From Holtermannia corniformis (lineage: Eukaryota > Basidiomycota > Tremellomycetes > Holtermanniales): a stretch of 57,954 nt of DNA. The stretch lies in contig BCIJ01000009.1 of the NCBI GenBank assembly GCA_001599935.1, positions 591,938 through 649,891 of the forward strand, in the 5' to 3' direction. The notes below the pieces were generated by a model. It searched no databases. It was not told the origin of the DNA and worked only from the letters and a program-made list of their open reading frames with translations. Below, piece after piece: positions 39,026-50,092 of this stretch; position 1 is the first letter of the stretch, and each line of letters begins with the position of its first letter. The translations under genes were made by a program, and so were the position numbers.

Positions 39026-40662
39026 ATGGCAAAGAGGCCTTCTGATGCCGCCGAGCTGCCATCGGCCAAGAGGGTGGTGAAAACGGGTGACGAGATCGTG
39101 ACCGAGGAGGAGGAGGGCATGGGCGAGTTCGAGGACGCATACGAGGACGAGGAGGAAAGTGAAGAGGAGCTTATCGAGAGTGATGATGCCGAGCAAGATG
39201 AGGATGGCGATGAGGGCAAGTCGTTTGTACTGTATAGATAGCATCTAACGACTGCAGTCATGGACGTCATCCCGGCCAAGGAAGACGAGGAACCGCAAGA
39301 GGCCGGGGCCGAGCTCGAAGCATACCTCAAGACGTCCAAAGGGCTCGAGGACGACGAACACCTGGTACCAGACAACAGCGTGTATCTTGCCCTCCACAGG
39401 CTACAGTACAACTGGCCGTGCTTGTCCTTTGACATGCTCCGTGATGGTCTTGGCTGGGAGCGAGCAAAGTTCCCTCACACGGCCTATGTGGTTGCTGGTA
39501 CACAGGCGGGCGAGGTGCCAGGACACGGCAAGGCCAAGGATGAGGTCGTCGTCATGCGATGGGGCAGCTTGAGCCGGACGCAAAAGGACGACTTGGATGA
39601 GGAAGACGACGAGGACGAGGATGATGACGAGGATGATGGAGATGACGATGACGCCGTTCTCGACTATCTCACCATTCCTCACGTCGGCTCGGTCAACCGG
39701 ATCCGTGCCCAACCGCAAGCTCCTTCCCCCGCGCTCCTCCCTCCCGCTGCCGACCCCTATTACGTGTCGACGTTTTCCGAGACTGGCAAAGTGCACATCT
39801 TTGACATCCGACCAACACTAGACACCCTCGCTGCTCCAGGTACGAGCACGCGTAAACGCCAGAACGCGCCGGTGCACACCATCACCAACCATGGCCGCAA
39901 TGAGGGCTTCGCACTCGACTGGGCCGGTTCGAGCTCCTCATCGAATCTGCGTTTGCTGTCTGGTGACATTGCGTCCAAGATCTTCCTGACGACTGCGACA
40001 CCGGCCGGCTTCACCACGGCTGCTTCGCCGTACCTCTCACACACATCATCTGTCGAAGACTTGCAGTGGTCTCCGACTGAAGCGACAGTGTTTGCGAGTT
40101 GCTCTGCCGACCGGAGTGTGCGTGTGTGGGACGTGCGGGCGAAGAACCGGAAGAATGTGGTGGGCGTCACGGATGCGCACAAGAAGGACGTGAATGTCAT
40201 CAGCTGGAACAAGCAGGTCGGCTACCTGTTGGTCAGTGGAGGTGACGAGGGTGAGATCAAGGTCTGGGATCTGCGCAACTTCAAGGGGTGAGTCGTCCGC
40301 CCGCCGTATATACTACGGCTGACACAAGCAGCAACGGGACAACACCGTCGCCTGTCGCCCACTTCCAGTGGCACACTGCGCCAATCACTTCAGTCGAGTG
40401 GCACCCGACCGACTCGTCCGTGTTCGCCGCTTCGGGCGAGGATGATCAGGTCACGCTGTGGGACTTGTCAGTCGAGCAAGACGATGACGAGGCCGCGGCT
40501 GCTGGTCAACCGGGGCCAATCGACCAGGTGCCACCCCAACTCTTGTTTGTACACCAGGGCCAAAAGGACGTCAAGGAGCTGCACTGGCATCCGCAGATCC
40601 CGGGCATGCTCGCTACCACTGCCGGTGATGGCTTCAATGCGTTCAAGACGATCAGTGTTTAG
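39026..40662 (+). CDS. RRB1: ribosome assembly WD40 protein Rrb1 (GRWD1 homologue)
   Basis: Nuclear chaperone for ribosomal protein uL3 in 60S assembly. The start [18 protein letters not shown] is followed by long acidic runs and [12 protein letters not shown]. The histone-binding-like N-terminal block is [19 protein letters not shown] with [21 protein letters not shown] second Asp/Glu tract (39590-39655) and WD40 repeats follow, such as [49 protein letters not shown] and [20 protein letters not shown]. The end is [15 protein letters not shown]. Intron 1 (39216-39257) appears to be GC-AG (GCAAGT donor); intron 2 is at about 40289-40331. Confidence 0.93.
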
Positions 40663-40750
40663 TTTCTGTTCCAGCATGCATGTATCAACGCACAAGTCGA
40701 GATCCAGGCGGGCGAGATGCCACCCCGAGATGTTTTGCCACCCGCGCAGT

Positions 40751-40782
40751 CACGTGACAGCTTCACTTACTCGAGGACGCGT
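40751..40782 (+). promoter_or_regulatory. CACGTG and MluI box upstream of CDC7
   Basis: CACGTG at 40751-40756 and ACGCGT at 40777-40782, about 60-90 bp before the start. The MluI box is the G1/S (MBF) element expected for a replication kinase. Confidence 0.45.
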
Positions 40783-40837
40783 TTGCTTTTGCTTTCCTTG
40801 TCACCTTGAAGTGAACATCATACACAGTGGGGGCGGC

Positions 40838-43468
<2,631 letters not shown>

Positions 43469-43540
43469 TCTGCAGGTGGGCCAGCCATCGTCGCTCAGAG
43501 CCAGCAAAGCATCCATCATGTCACATTGTATGCATAACAT

Positions 43541-43762
43541 TCAGGATTCCACATTGAGTCGGTAGTCTTGACTCAGGGCCTCGTCATCGCCTACTTCTCC
43601 CTGCTCGAGAAACAATTGACGGGCTGCCGTGTAGATAGCATCTCGAGTGGCGGGATTATTCTGCCATAGGGTCTGCGCTTCCACAGTGTTACATGTTGCA
43701 ACCACAGAGCCGCGAATCAAAGTCATAGTGACCAAATGAGGTGAAGCAGAGGTCGTTGACAT
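43541..43762 (-). CDS. small hypothetical protein (73 aa)
   Basis: ATG at 43762, stop at 43541. Starts MSTTSASPHLVTMTLIRGSV and ends with an acidic helix ALSQDYRLNVES. The middle, LWQNNPATRDAIYTAARQ, resembles AWQRGTNKSAVIFAARQ in the next ORF upstream, which supports both as coding. Function unknown. Confidence 0.42.
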   Translation of the reverse strand: MSTTSASPHLVTMTLIRGSVVATCNTVEAQTLWQNNPATRDAIYTAARQLFLEQGEVGDDEALSQDYRLNVES

Positions 43763-44000
43763 GGCAAAAGGGATGCAACGCGGTGCGCCACTCGTAAGAC
43801 CTACTTATGTACCCTTTCGGTCTGGCTTTGGAAATCAAAGAATTGACGAGGTCCGTTGTGTCAGCCGCCGTACTACCCCATTGTGTATGTTTCCGCTGTG
43901 CTGCGACTCACACCCCGCATGCGTGAGGGTTAGAGCGAGTTTGAGAAAGTGGGCGGGCCATAGTGTGTTCCAGGTTTCGTGCATACGCTACTCTGAGGAA

Positions 44001-44240
44001 TCAATTCTCAATAGTGCCACGGGGACCAACTCCGAACCACACAGTGACACCGACATAGTCGCCGGGCTCCAACTTTGTCGCCTCTTGTCGAGCTGCGAAT
44101 ATGACGGCAGACTTGTTCGTCCCCCGTTGCCATGCGGCCTTTGACGTTGAGTCTGAGAACGTAGCTTGGTCATACGCTCTCTTTTCATCAAACCACAGGT
44201 CGGCTTTATAAGGTTGTGTTGATGGTGCACTGCTCGACAT
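44001..44240 (-). CDS. small hypothetical protein (79 aa)
   Basis: ATG at 44240, stop at 44001. Starts MSSSAPSTQPYKADLWFDEK. The rest looks folded: FAARQEATKLEPGDYVGVTV then WFGVGPRGTIEN. A TATA-like TATAAGTGTATAAG sits about 45-60 bp upstream on the minus strand (44285-44298). Unrecognised family. Confidence 0.48.
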   Translation of the reverse strand: MSSSAPSTQPYKADLWFDEKRAYDQATFSDSTSKAAWQRGTNKSAVIFAARQEATKLEPGDYVGVTVWFGVGPRGTIEN

Positions 44241-44827
44241 TGTATCTCTTTTCGATGGTCAGACTGTGTGACACCAGTCAGATTCTTATACACTTATACA
44301 CTGAGTTGGCGGATCAACGGCGGAGCAGACTCAGGCGGTGAAAGGATTTTACTCAGCGCTTGAACGCGAGCGGAGATGCGAAGTACCGCTGAGAAAGCAC
44401 TTTACCAGCCGATGCGTCTGCCAGTGGCAACAACTGATGTCTCCAACGAGCGCCAGTGCGCTCCAATGTCAATTCGTTCCGTTGAAGACCAGCACTGTCC
44501 TCGTCTAGCCGAATTACCACTAGCAGCTTACTCAAGTGGGTAGCTTGCGATGTTCATGCTTACAGATTTGAAAAGGGCACCTCTATTTGATGCATGCCTT
44601 GGCTCCGCATATTAGATTGGGGAAGAACCGTGATGCATCTCGCTCGCTACGGCTCTACTTTGTAGGCTTTCGCCTACAACTCTGACGTCCCTGATTGTAA
44701 AGAGTACACCACTAGCGTCACCTCTAGTTGCCTCTTCTGGCAATTACGCAGCCCTTACGCAGCCCTTGCGCTCTTGCGACCGCAAGCCTCGCAAACACGA
44801 CCGCAACCGCAACCGCGTACGCAAACA
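44241..44827. other. spacer with a short hairpin, no firm gene
   Basis: A minus-strand frame at 44353-44535 lacks an ATG and is doubtful. A perfect 8-bp inverted repeat with a TTTC loop lies at 44660-44679. From about 44740 the sequence is rich in CGCAACCG-type words. Confidence 0.4.
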
Positions 44828-45067
44828 TGTTACGTGTTACATGTTTACGACCGTCACGCAACCGCAACTGCGACCTCTAGGATAGGATAAATAGACTAGC
44901 CTCAGCTTGTACTTCTGAACACTCTTACTACCACCCTCTCTTCCCAACACTCCTCCTCCTCTCTCACTCTTCACACTCCTTACTCAAGCCTATGCAAGAC
45001 ACATCAACAACCATTTGAGACCAAGAAGGAAAGAAGCATCACACTGAAGCATCACCTGCGTACGACA
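44828..45067 (+). repeat. candidate LTR, plus orientation
   Basis: Begins TGTTACGTGTTACATG, has a TATA-like GGATAAATAGAC (about 44884), then a long pyrimidine-rich leader with CTCTTACTACC. It ends near TACGACA, followed by a possible primer site. This is the usual make-up of a fungal copia LTR. Boundaries are guesses, and no second copy is visible. Confidence 0.35.
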
Positions 45068-45144
45068 GGTACTAAACTATTGCAAGGGAACCTCCCGGAA
45101 CCTTTACACTGATGTCTCGCCGGATGCAGTATCCTCGCCGGATG

Positions 45145-45624
45145 NNNNNNNNNNNNNNNNNNNNNNNNNNNNNNNNNNNNNNNNNNNNNNNNNNNNNNNN
45201 NNNNNNNNNNNNNNNNNNNNNNNNNNNNNNNNNNNNNNNNNNNNNNNNNNNNNNNNNNNNNNNNNNNNNNNNNNNNNNNNNNNNNNNNNNNNNNNNNNNN
45301 NNNNNNNNNNNNNNNNNNNNNNNNNNNNNNNNNNNNNNNNNNNNNNNNNNNNNNNNNNNNNNNNNNNNNNNNNNNNNNNNNNNNNNNNNNNNNNNNNNNN
45401 NNNNNNNNNNNNNNNNNNNNNNNNNNNNNNNNNNNNNNNNNNNNNNNNNNNNNNNNNNNNNNNNNNNNNNNNNNNNNNNNNNNNNNNNNNNNNNNNNNNN
45501 NNNNNNNNNNNNNNNNNNNNNNNNNNNNNNNNNNNNNNNNNNNNNNNNNNNNNNNNNNNNNNNNNNNNNNNNNNNNNNNNNNNNNNNNNNNNNNNNNNNN
45601 NNNNNNNNNNNNNNNNNNNNNNNN
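45145..45624. other. assembly gap (480 N)
   Basis: Run of N; content unknown. It sits inside the copia-derived region. Confidence 1.
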
Positions 45625-46905
45625 AGGTACGTAGTTTCGCCCTCCTGGGATGACGGCGGCAAGTGCATCGTACTCTTCCTGAGCTTCGGCCTCGCGCCGC
45701 TGGCGACGATGATCTTGACGCCGATGATCTTGACGCTGATGATCTTGACGCTGATGCTGACGCGTCCTCAGGTCGTCTTCGGCCTCGTACGGCCTCGAGT
45801 AGTTGGTGGCGAAGGTGGGTCCTCGACCGTTTTCGCCCTCGTGTGACCCGTGGACCTCTGGCTCGTCCTCTGAGAGCCTTGCTCGCCGCGGGTGGCCACT
45901 CGCTGGCCCTCTTGCGCGGTTTCTTGCCTCGCGCTCGTCCTCGTGCCCGTGNCCGTGGTTGCACCTCTGCATCCTCGACGCCTCGGACGGGCTACACATG
46001 TAGCGGCTGCCTGTGCAGCAGTCTTCTCCGACGCCGCCGTCGTCGTCGTCGTCGTAGCTTTCGAGCAGGCGGGTCGCCATCGCCGTTTCTTGAGCCGGCC
46101 GGCGTTTCGCGGCGTTCTTGGTCCCTTTGAGGTTTCCGTCNCCTTCNACGCCCATCTTGCCGGCCAGGATGGCGAACTGCTGTCGTGCCAGCGGCTTGGT
46201 GAAGATGTCGGCTTGCTGATCGGCCGTGCGCACGTACTCAAGCNAGATCGACTTGGCTTCGACCATGTCTCGAAGGATNTGNTGCTTGATGTCGATNTGC
46301 TTGGTCCTCTGGTGCGTCGCCGGGTTCTTGCCTAGGTGGATTGCCGATTGGTTGTCGCAGTGCAGCGTCGTGCTTGGCTGGGGCTCCCCCAGCTCCCCGA
46401 GCAACCGCCGAAGCCAGACAGCCTCGCGTCCAGCCTCGGCCATCGCAACATACTCGGCCTCTGTCGTCGAGCTGGCCGTGGACGCTTGCCTTCGCGAGCA
46501 CCACGCCACGGGCGAGTTGTTGAGCTTGAAGAGGTACCCGGTTGTCGATCTTCTAGTCTCGAGGCAGCCGCCGAAGTCAGAATCGACCCATCCCTCGAGA
46601 TCCGCCTTCTCGCCGCCGATTGAGATCCCCTTGTCCCGCGTGCTTGCGAGATACGAGACTACTCGTAGCCCCATCTCCCAGTGGGATAGGGTCGGCGCCC
46701 CATTGGCCCGAGCGAGGTACATCGTGGCGAAAGCCACGTCAGGCCTCGTGCTGCCGGCGACCCACATCAGGCTTCCAATGAGCTCCTGATAGGTGACCTG
46801 CTTGGTCTCGTCGGTCTTGATGACGGCGTTTTCGACGGCCATGGGTGTCGAGAAGGTTCTGTCGCTTGTCGGCGGGAATCTGTCGACGATCTTGTCGATG
46901 TACCC
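45625..46905 (-). CDS. Ty1/copia-type Pol, C-terminal RT and RNase H, interrupted
   Basis: Minus-strand frame entering at 46905 with GYIDKIVDRFPPTSDRTF and STPMAVENAVI, the end of a copia reverse transcriptase. Then come YQELIGSLMWVAGSTRPDVA, VDSDFGGCLETRRSTTGYLF, SSTTEAEYVAMAEAGREAVW, LHCDNQSAIHLGKNPATHQR and VRTADQQADIFTKPLARQQF, the complete copia RNase H. Unusually the frame continues some 170 residues past RNase H through charged sequence with a tandem HQRQDHQRQDHRRQ repeat into the N gap. The upstream (5') part of pol is cut off at 46906 by the gypsy LTR. Several single N lie inside. Not functional in this copy. Confidence 0.85.
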
Positions 46906-47328
46906 TGTGAGGATGCGGTTGCTGAGAGACGACGGGCGTCGGCGCTCGGCGGAAGTCGCGGAAGGTTTAGGTAGATCGGCGACGCGTGACGACTCTTAGG
47001 TCGCTAGGCGGAGCAGAGCTAGCTGGTACTCGAGAACTACTTAGAGTACTCGAGGGTTTGACTTTAGTCTGTGGGTTGCGATAGCAATAGGTAACTGTTA
47101 GGATGTACAAGTGTGATGCATCTCTCGAGGCGCGGGACGCCGTATGGCTACGGCGGTCGGAGCGCGCCGAGCTCCGCGATCTTCGAGCGAGGCGAGCGGC
47201 GGGCGGCGTTTGGTTTGTAGGATACGCGGCTAATGCCGTCCGCCGAAGAACGACTCTCAGTAGCCGTTGCGGCGTGCTGAGGACCTCTCGAGCGGCGCCT
47301 GCCCTCGTGCCGACCACCCTCCGTGACA
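46906..47328 (-). repeat. gypsy 3' LTR
   Basis: On the minus strand it starts TGTCACGGAGGG right after the polypurine tract and ends CGCATCCTCACA, giving TG..CA ends and 423 bp. The first 63 plus-strand bases recur exactly at 57892-57954. The inner boundary rests on the tract and TG rule. Confidence 0.8.
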
Positions 47329-47343
47329 ATCCCCCCCCCAGGC
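47329..47343 (-). other. polypurine tract
   Basis: Minus strand CCTGGGGGGGGGAT directly before the LTR's TGTCACGG, the usual chromovirus plus-strand priming site. Confidence 0.75.
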
Positions 47344-47661
47344 CCGCTCGAGGGTCTATGATGCCGTCGGGAACCTTTAGGTTTGTTTTGGGCCCTCGTC
47401 TGGCGTGTACATGAGCGTTTGAGGGTGGGCCTTTCGTGGTCCAGCGTGGGTTCGTGTTAGGCCGACGCGCGGGTAGCCTTGGCCGCTGGTTCTGCCAGGA
47501 CCATGCGGTTGGTTTGCGCGGCGCCCGCCGCCTTGCGCTCTCTGTCGAGGGGCCTTCCTTTAGCGCGGTGTGTTGTCGCCAAAGGTAGGGGCCTAGGGAA
47601 AGATGGAGTTTCAACGTCGGGTGGCGCCGCGCGGTTTGTTTTGTTGACCCATGTTCGACCG

Positions 47662-47667
47662 TATAAA
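47662..47667 (+). promoter_or_regulatory. TATA box of the antisense gene
   Basis: TATAAA at 47662, 32 bp before the plus-strand ATG at 47694. Confidence 0.5.
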
Positions 47668-47693
47668 CACTTGGTGGGCGCGCGTCGCCTTCA

Positions 47694-49899
47694 ATGCTCT
47701 TCTCCACCCAATCCCAGCCTACTGACTTGAAGCCCCCTCGAGGTTACAAGCAACTGGTCATTCGCGCAGTTAACTCGGTTCTTCTGTCGCACCGCCTGTA
47801 CGCGCCCTCGCCGGCGACCCGCAGCGGCAAGGACGCTGAGAATTTTGTTTGGCCACCGAAGACCTTGTCGTTCGACAACCAGATCAAGTGGGTTTTCGGC
47901 CACTTCAACGGCCTGGCTGGTACGTATTTGGCGGCGGGGAAGGAGGTGGAAGGGTTTCGAGGCGCCGCTCGCCGCTGACTTGAGCAGGTGAACCTCGGTA
48001 TTTGCGCCTCAATCCCTCGGCGCCGCCCTCGACCTCTCCCTTTTCCCCGGAAAAGCATCTCGTCCAAGAGAGCAAGCGGGCTCTCCCTTCTGCGTCTGTT
48101 TTCGACCCGTCGCCGCCCTCCGACCCGCTTCCGCCCGTTCCCTCATCGCCTCCCTCGCCACCCGTCGCTGGTCCCAGCCGCTTGAGCCTCTCGTTCAGTC
48201 CGGAGCCTGAGGCGTTTGACCACCCGGACGAACCACCTCCTCATTCTTCGAGTAAGCCTTTGACGATGTTGAATTGTCGGTAGAATGGTGTTGATCTTCT
48301 TTAGTCAATCGTTATCGATCCCGTGTGTTGTTTTTTCTGTTTATCCCCTCTGCCGGTAGGCACCGCGTTGACTGTTTGCAGCTACCCGCTCTCCCGTTCT
48401 TTCCTCTCGTATGTTGTTTTCGTGTTTTTCTTCTTTTCCCGTCGGTGGGCGCCGCATTGACAGTTTTGCAGCTACCCGCTCTCCCCGCCCTTCCTCTCGT
48501 ACGTTGTTTTTTTGTGTTTTTGTTTTCTTCCCGTCGGCGGGCGCCGCGTAGACTTGTTGACTCGTCGCAGCTACCCGCTCGCCTCGCCCCACCTCGCCTC
48601 GCACCTCGCTCTCTGTGTCCTCTTCCCCTCCCTCCGTCCACGTAACCTTCGCCGACATGCCCCCTCGCCGCTCCATGACCCTCAAGGTCATTTCGGCCGA
48701 AGAGTGTGACGCCTACCTTATCGACTTGAAGAAGACGGACTACGACGACATCAAGTCGGATACTGGCTCGACCCACGTGTGTTCCGATGGGAACGAAGCC
48801 GTCCTCGTTGCGCCCTCTGCTGAATTGATCCGTACTGGTCGGCGCCACCAGCACGACATGATCCGAGTCGTGGATCTTCCGGAGCCGTGGTTACCACCGC
48901 CCACCAAGTCGGGTAGCCTCCCCGCCGTTTTGTTCAAGTACGTTGTTGTCGGCCTGGTCTTGATCTAATTTCCGCAGCCCCAACTATGACGCCAACGCCT
49001 GCGTCCGCTGCCGCACTTCCGGCTATCTCTGCGCGTACGATGCCCCCACCCGCAAGGCTTGCTGGGCTTGTTCCACTTTTGGTCGTCGCTGTGACATGTC
49101 GGAGGCGTCCGACAACGACGTCGCGTTGGCCGAGTCGGCGCCGACCGAGCTGTCGGACAAGAACCGCAAGGGCAAGGCCTCGACCAATCCCTTCCTCGTC
49201 ACGCCGACTAAGCAGTCCGGGTCGTCGTCCACCGGTGTCACCCCTCGCGTCCAGTCGCTACTGGACGTTCCGGTCGAGGGGTCCGACGCGGGCGAGGAGG
49301 TCGGCGTAAGTTCCGATAGCTCAAGTCGCCGCCTTACGTTGACGGTTGTAGGACTTTGCCGACAAGCTGTTCCCGATCCAGAACTGGAGTCACGCGTACG
49401 AGGGCAAGAACGCGCCCTTCGAGCTGGACTTCCCGGTCACTCTGCCCAATGGTATGCCTGCGGCGAACGGGTTGCTGATCATGGGCGGGTTCATCACGCC
49501 GGTGGTGTCGGCAAAGTCGACGGCTTCGACCACCAAGTGTCACCTCCGAGTCCTGTGTCAACGCATGTGAGTAACGACTTTGTCACGGCTGTTGCTGATT
49601 TTGTATAGGCAGATACCCCGCCTCATCCACCGGTACGGCGCCGACCGCCACTTCGCGCCGCACCGGTCGGAGAGGTCCCGGCTGGGCGACGCCATGGCTC
49701 GGTTCTCTTCTGAAGTGCTTGAGGACGACTCGTACGTTGGATTGATTTGTTGTCCTTGCTAGGTTGACGCCTTAGTAGGTCCGTAGAGCCCTGCCGGGAT
49801 GACACGCCCGAGTCGGAGGAGCCCAGCTTCGACCGCACTCCCAGCCGTTCGAAGCGGAAGGCGTCGGGTTCAGGTTCACCGGAGAAGAGGCGCAGGTAG
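47694..49899 (+). CDS. antisense accessory gene inside the gypsy element; Zn2Cys6-like protein
   Basis: Nine exons: 47694-47919, 47988-48251, 48382-48408, 48472-48498, 48571-48937, 48978-49305, 49352-49566, 49609-49731, 49779-49899. They total 1,698 nt (565 aa), in frame at every junction, all GT-AG. The N-terminal part looks folded: YKQLVIRAVNSVLLSHRLYA and FDNQIKWVFGHFNGLAG. A Pro/Ser linker follows that includes the microexon repeat TRSPRPSSP. Six cysteines at about 312-342 are spaced CX2CX6CX9CX2CX6C (NACVRCRTSGYLC, then KACWACSTFGRRC), the fungal binuclear zinc cluster spacing. A DFADKLFPIQNWSHAYEGKN domain and a basic tail (RSKRKASGSGSPEKRRR) suggest a nuclear DNA-binding protein. It lies opposite to gag-pol, between pol and the 3' LTR. 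Function unknown. Confidence 0.78.
48322..48600 (+). repeat. three tandem intron-plus-microexon cassettes (~90 bp)
   Basis: Each unit has a TTGTTTT-rich tract, a CCGTCGG.GGGCGCCGC block, a GCAG acceptor, the exon word CTACCCGCTC and a donor GTAYGT (first two units). Exons in units 1 and 2 are both exactly 27 nt and phase 1-1. In unit 3 the exon runs on into exon 5. Confidence 0.85.
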
Positions 49900-50092
49900 G
49901 CGCGAGCGAGAAGGAGAGCGGTGGCGCGCTCCCTTCTGTACATACGCTGGGTTTGGGGGGGGTCGGCAGGAAGGGGCAGTCGTGTCTATAGGGAGGGCGG
50001 ATGGCGAGAGGGTAGAGTAGACAGTTGCTAGATGCACGAAGTCCTCCCCTCANTAGCTGTTTTTAATCTCGGGCCAGCTACCCCCGTGATCT
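49900..50092. other. spacer between antisense gene end and pol stop
   Basis: About 190 bp where the two convergent transcription units end. One ambiguous base (50053). No gene seen. Confidence 0.4.

Noticed and set aside
44353..44535. Third small minus-strand gene in the 43.5-44.5 kb cluster
   Set aside because: The frame has no ATG start and no upstream exon could be joined convincingly.
45052..45144. Protein segment left of the N gap as part of the copia frame
   Set aside because: The frame only appears continuous because N are translated as unknown; nothing supports coding on that side.
46906..50076. A 3.2-kb LTR containing the antisense gene
   Set aside because: A CA-ending site near 50076 exists, but the polypurine tract plus TGTCACGG junction at 47328/47329 gives a normal 423-bp LTR and fits chromoviruses far better.
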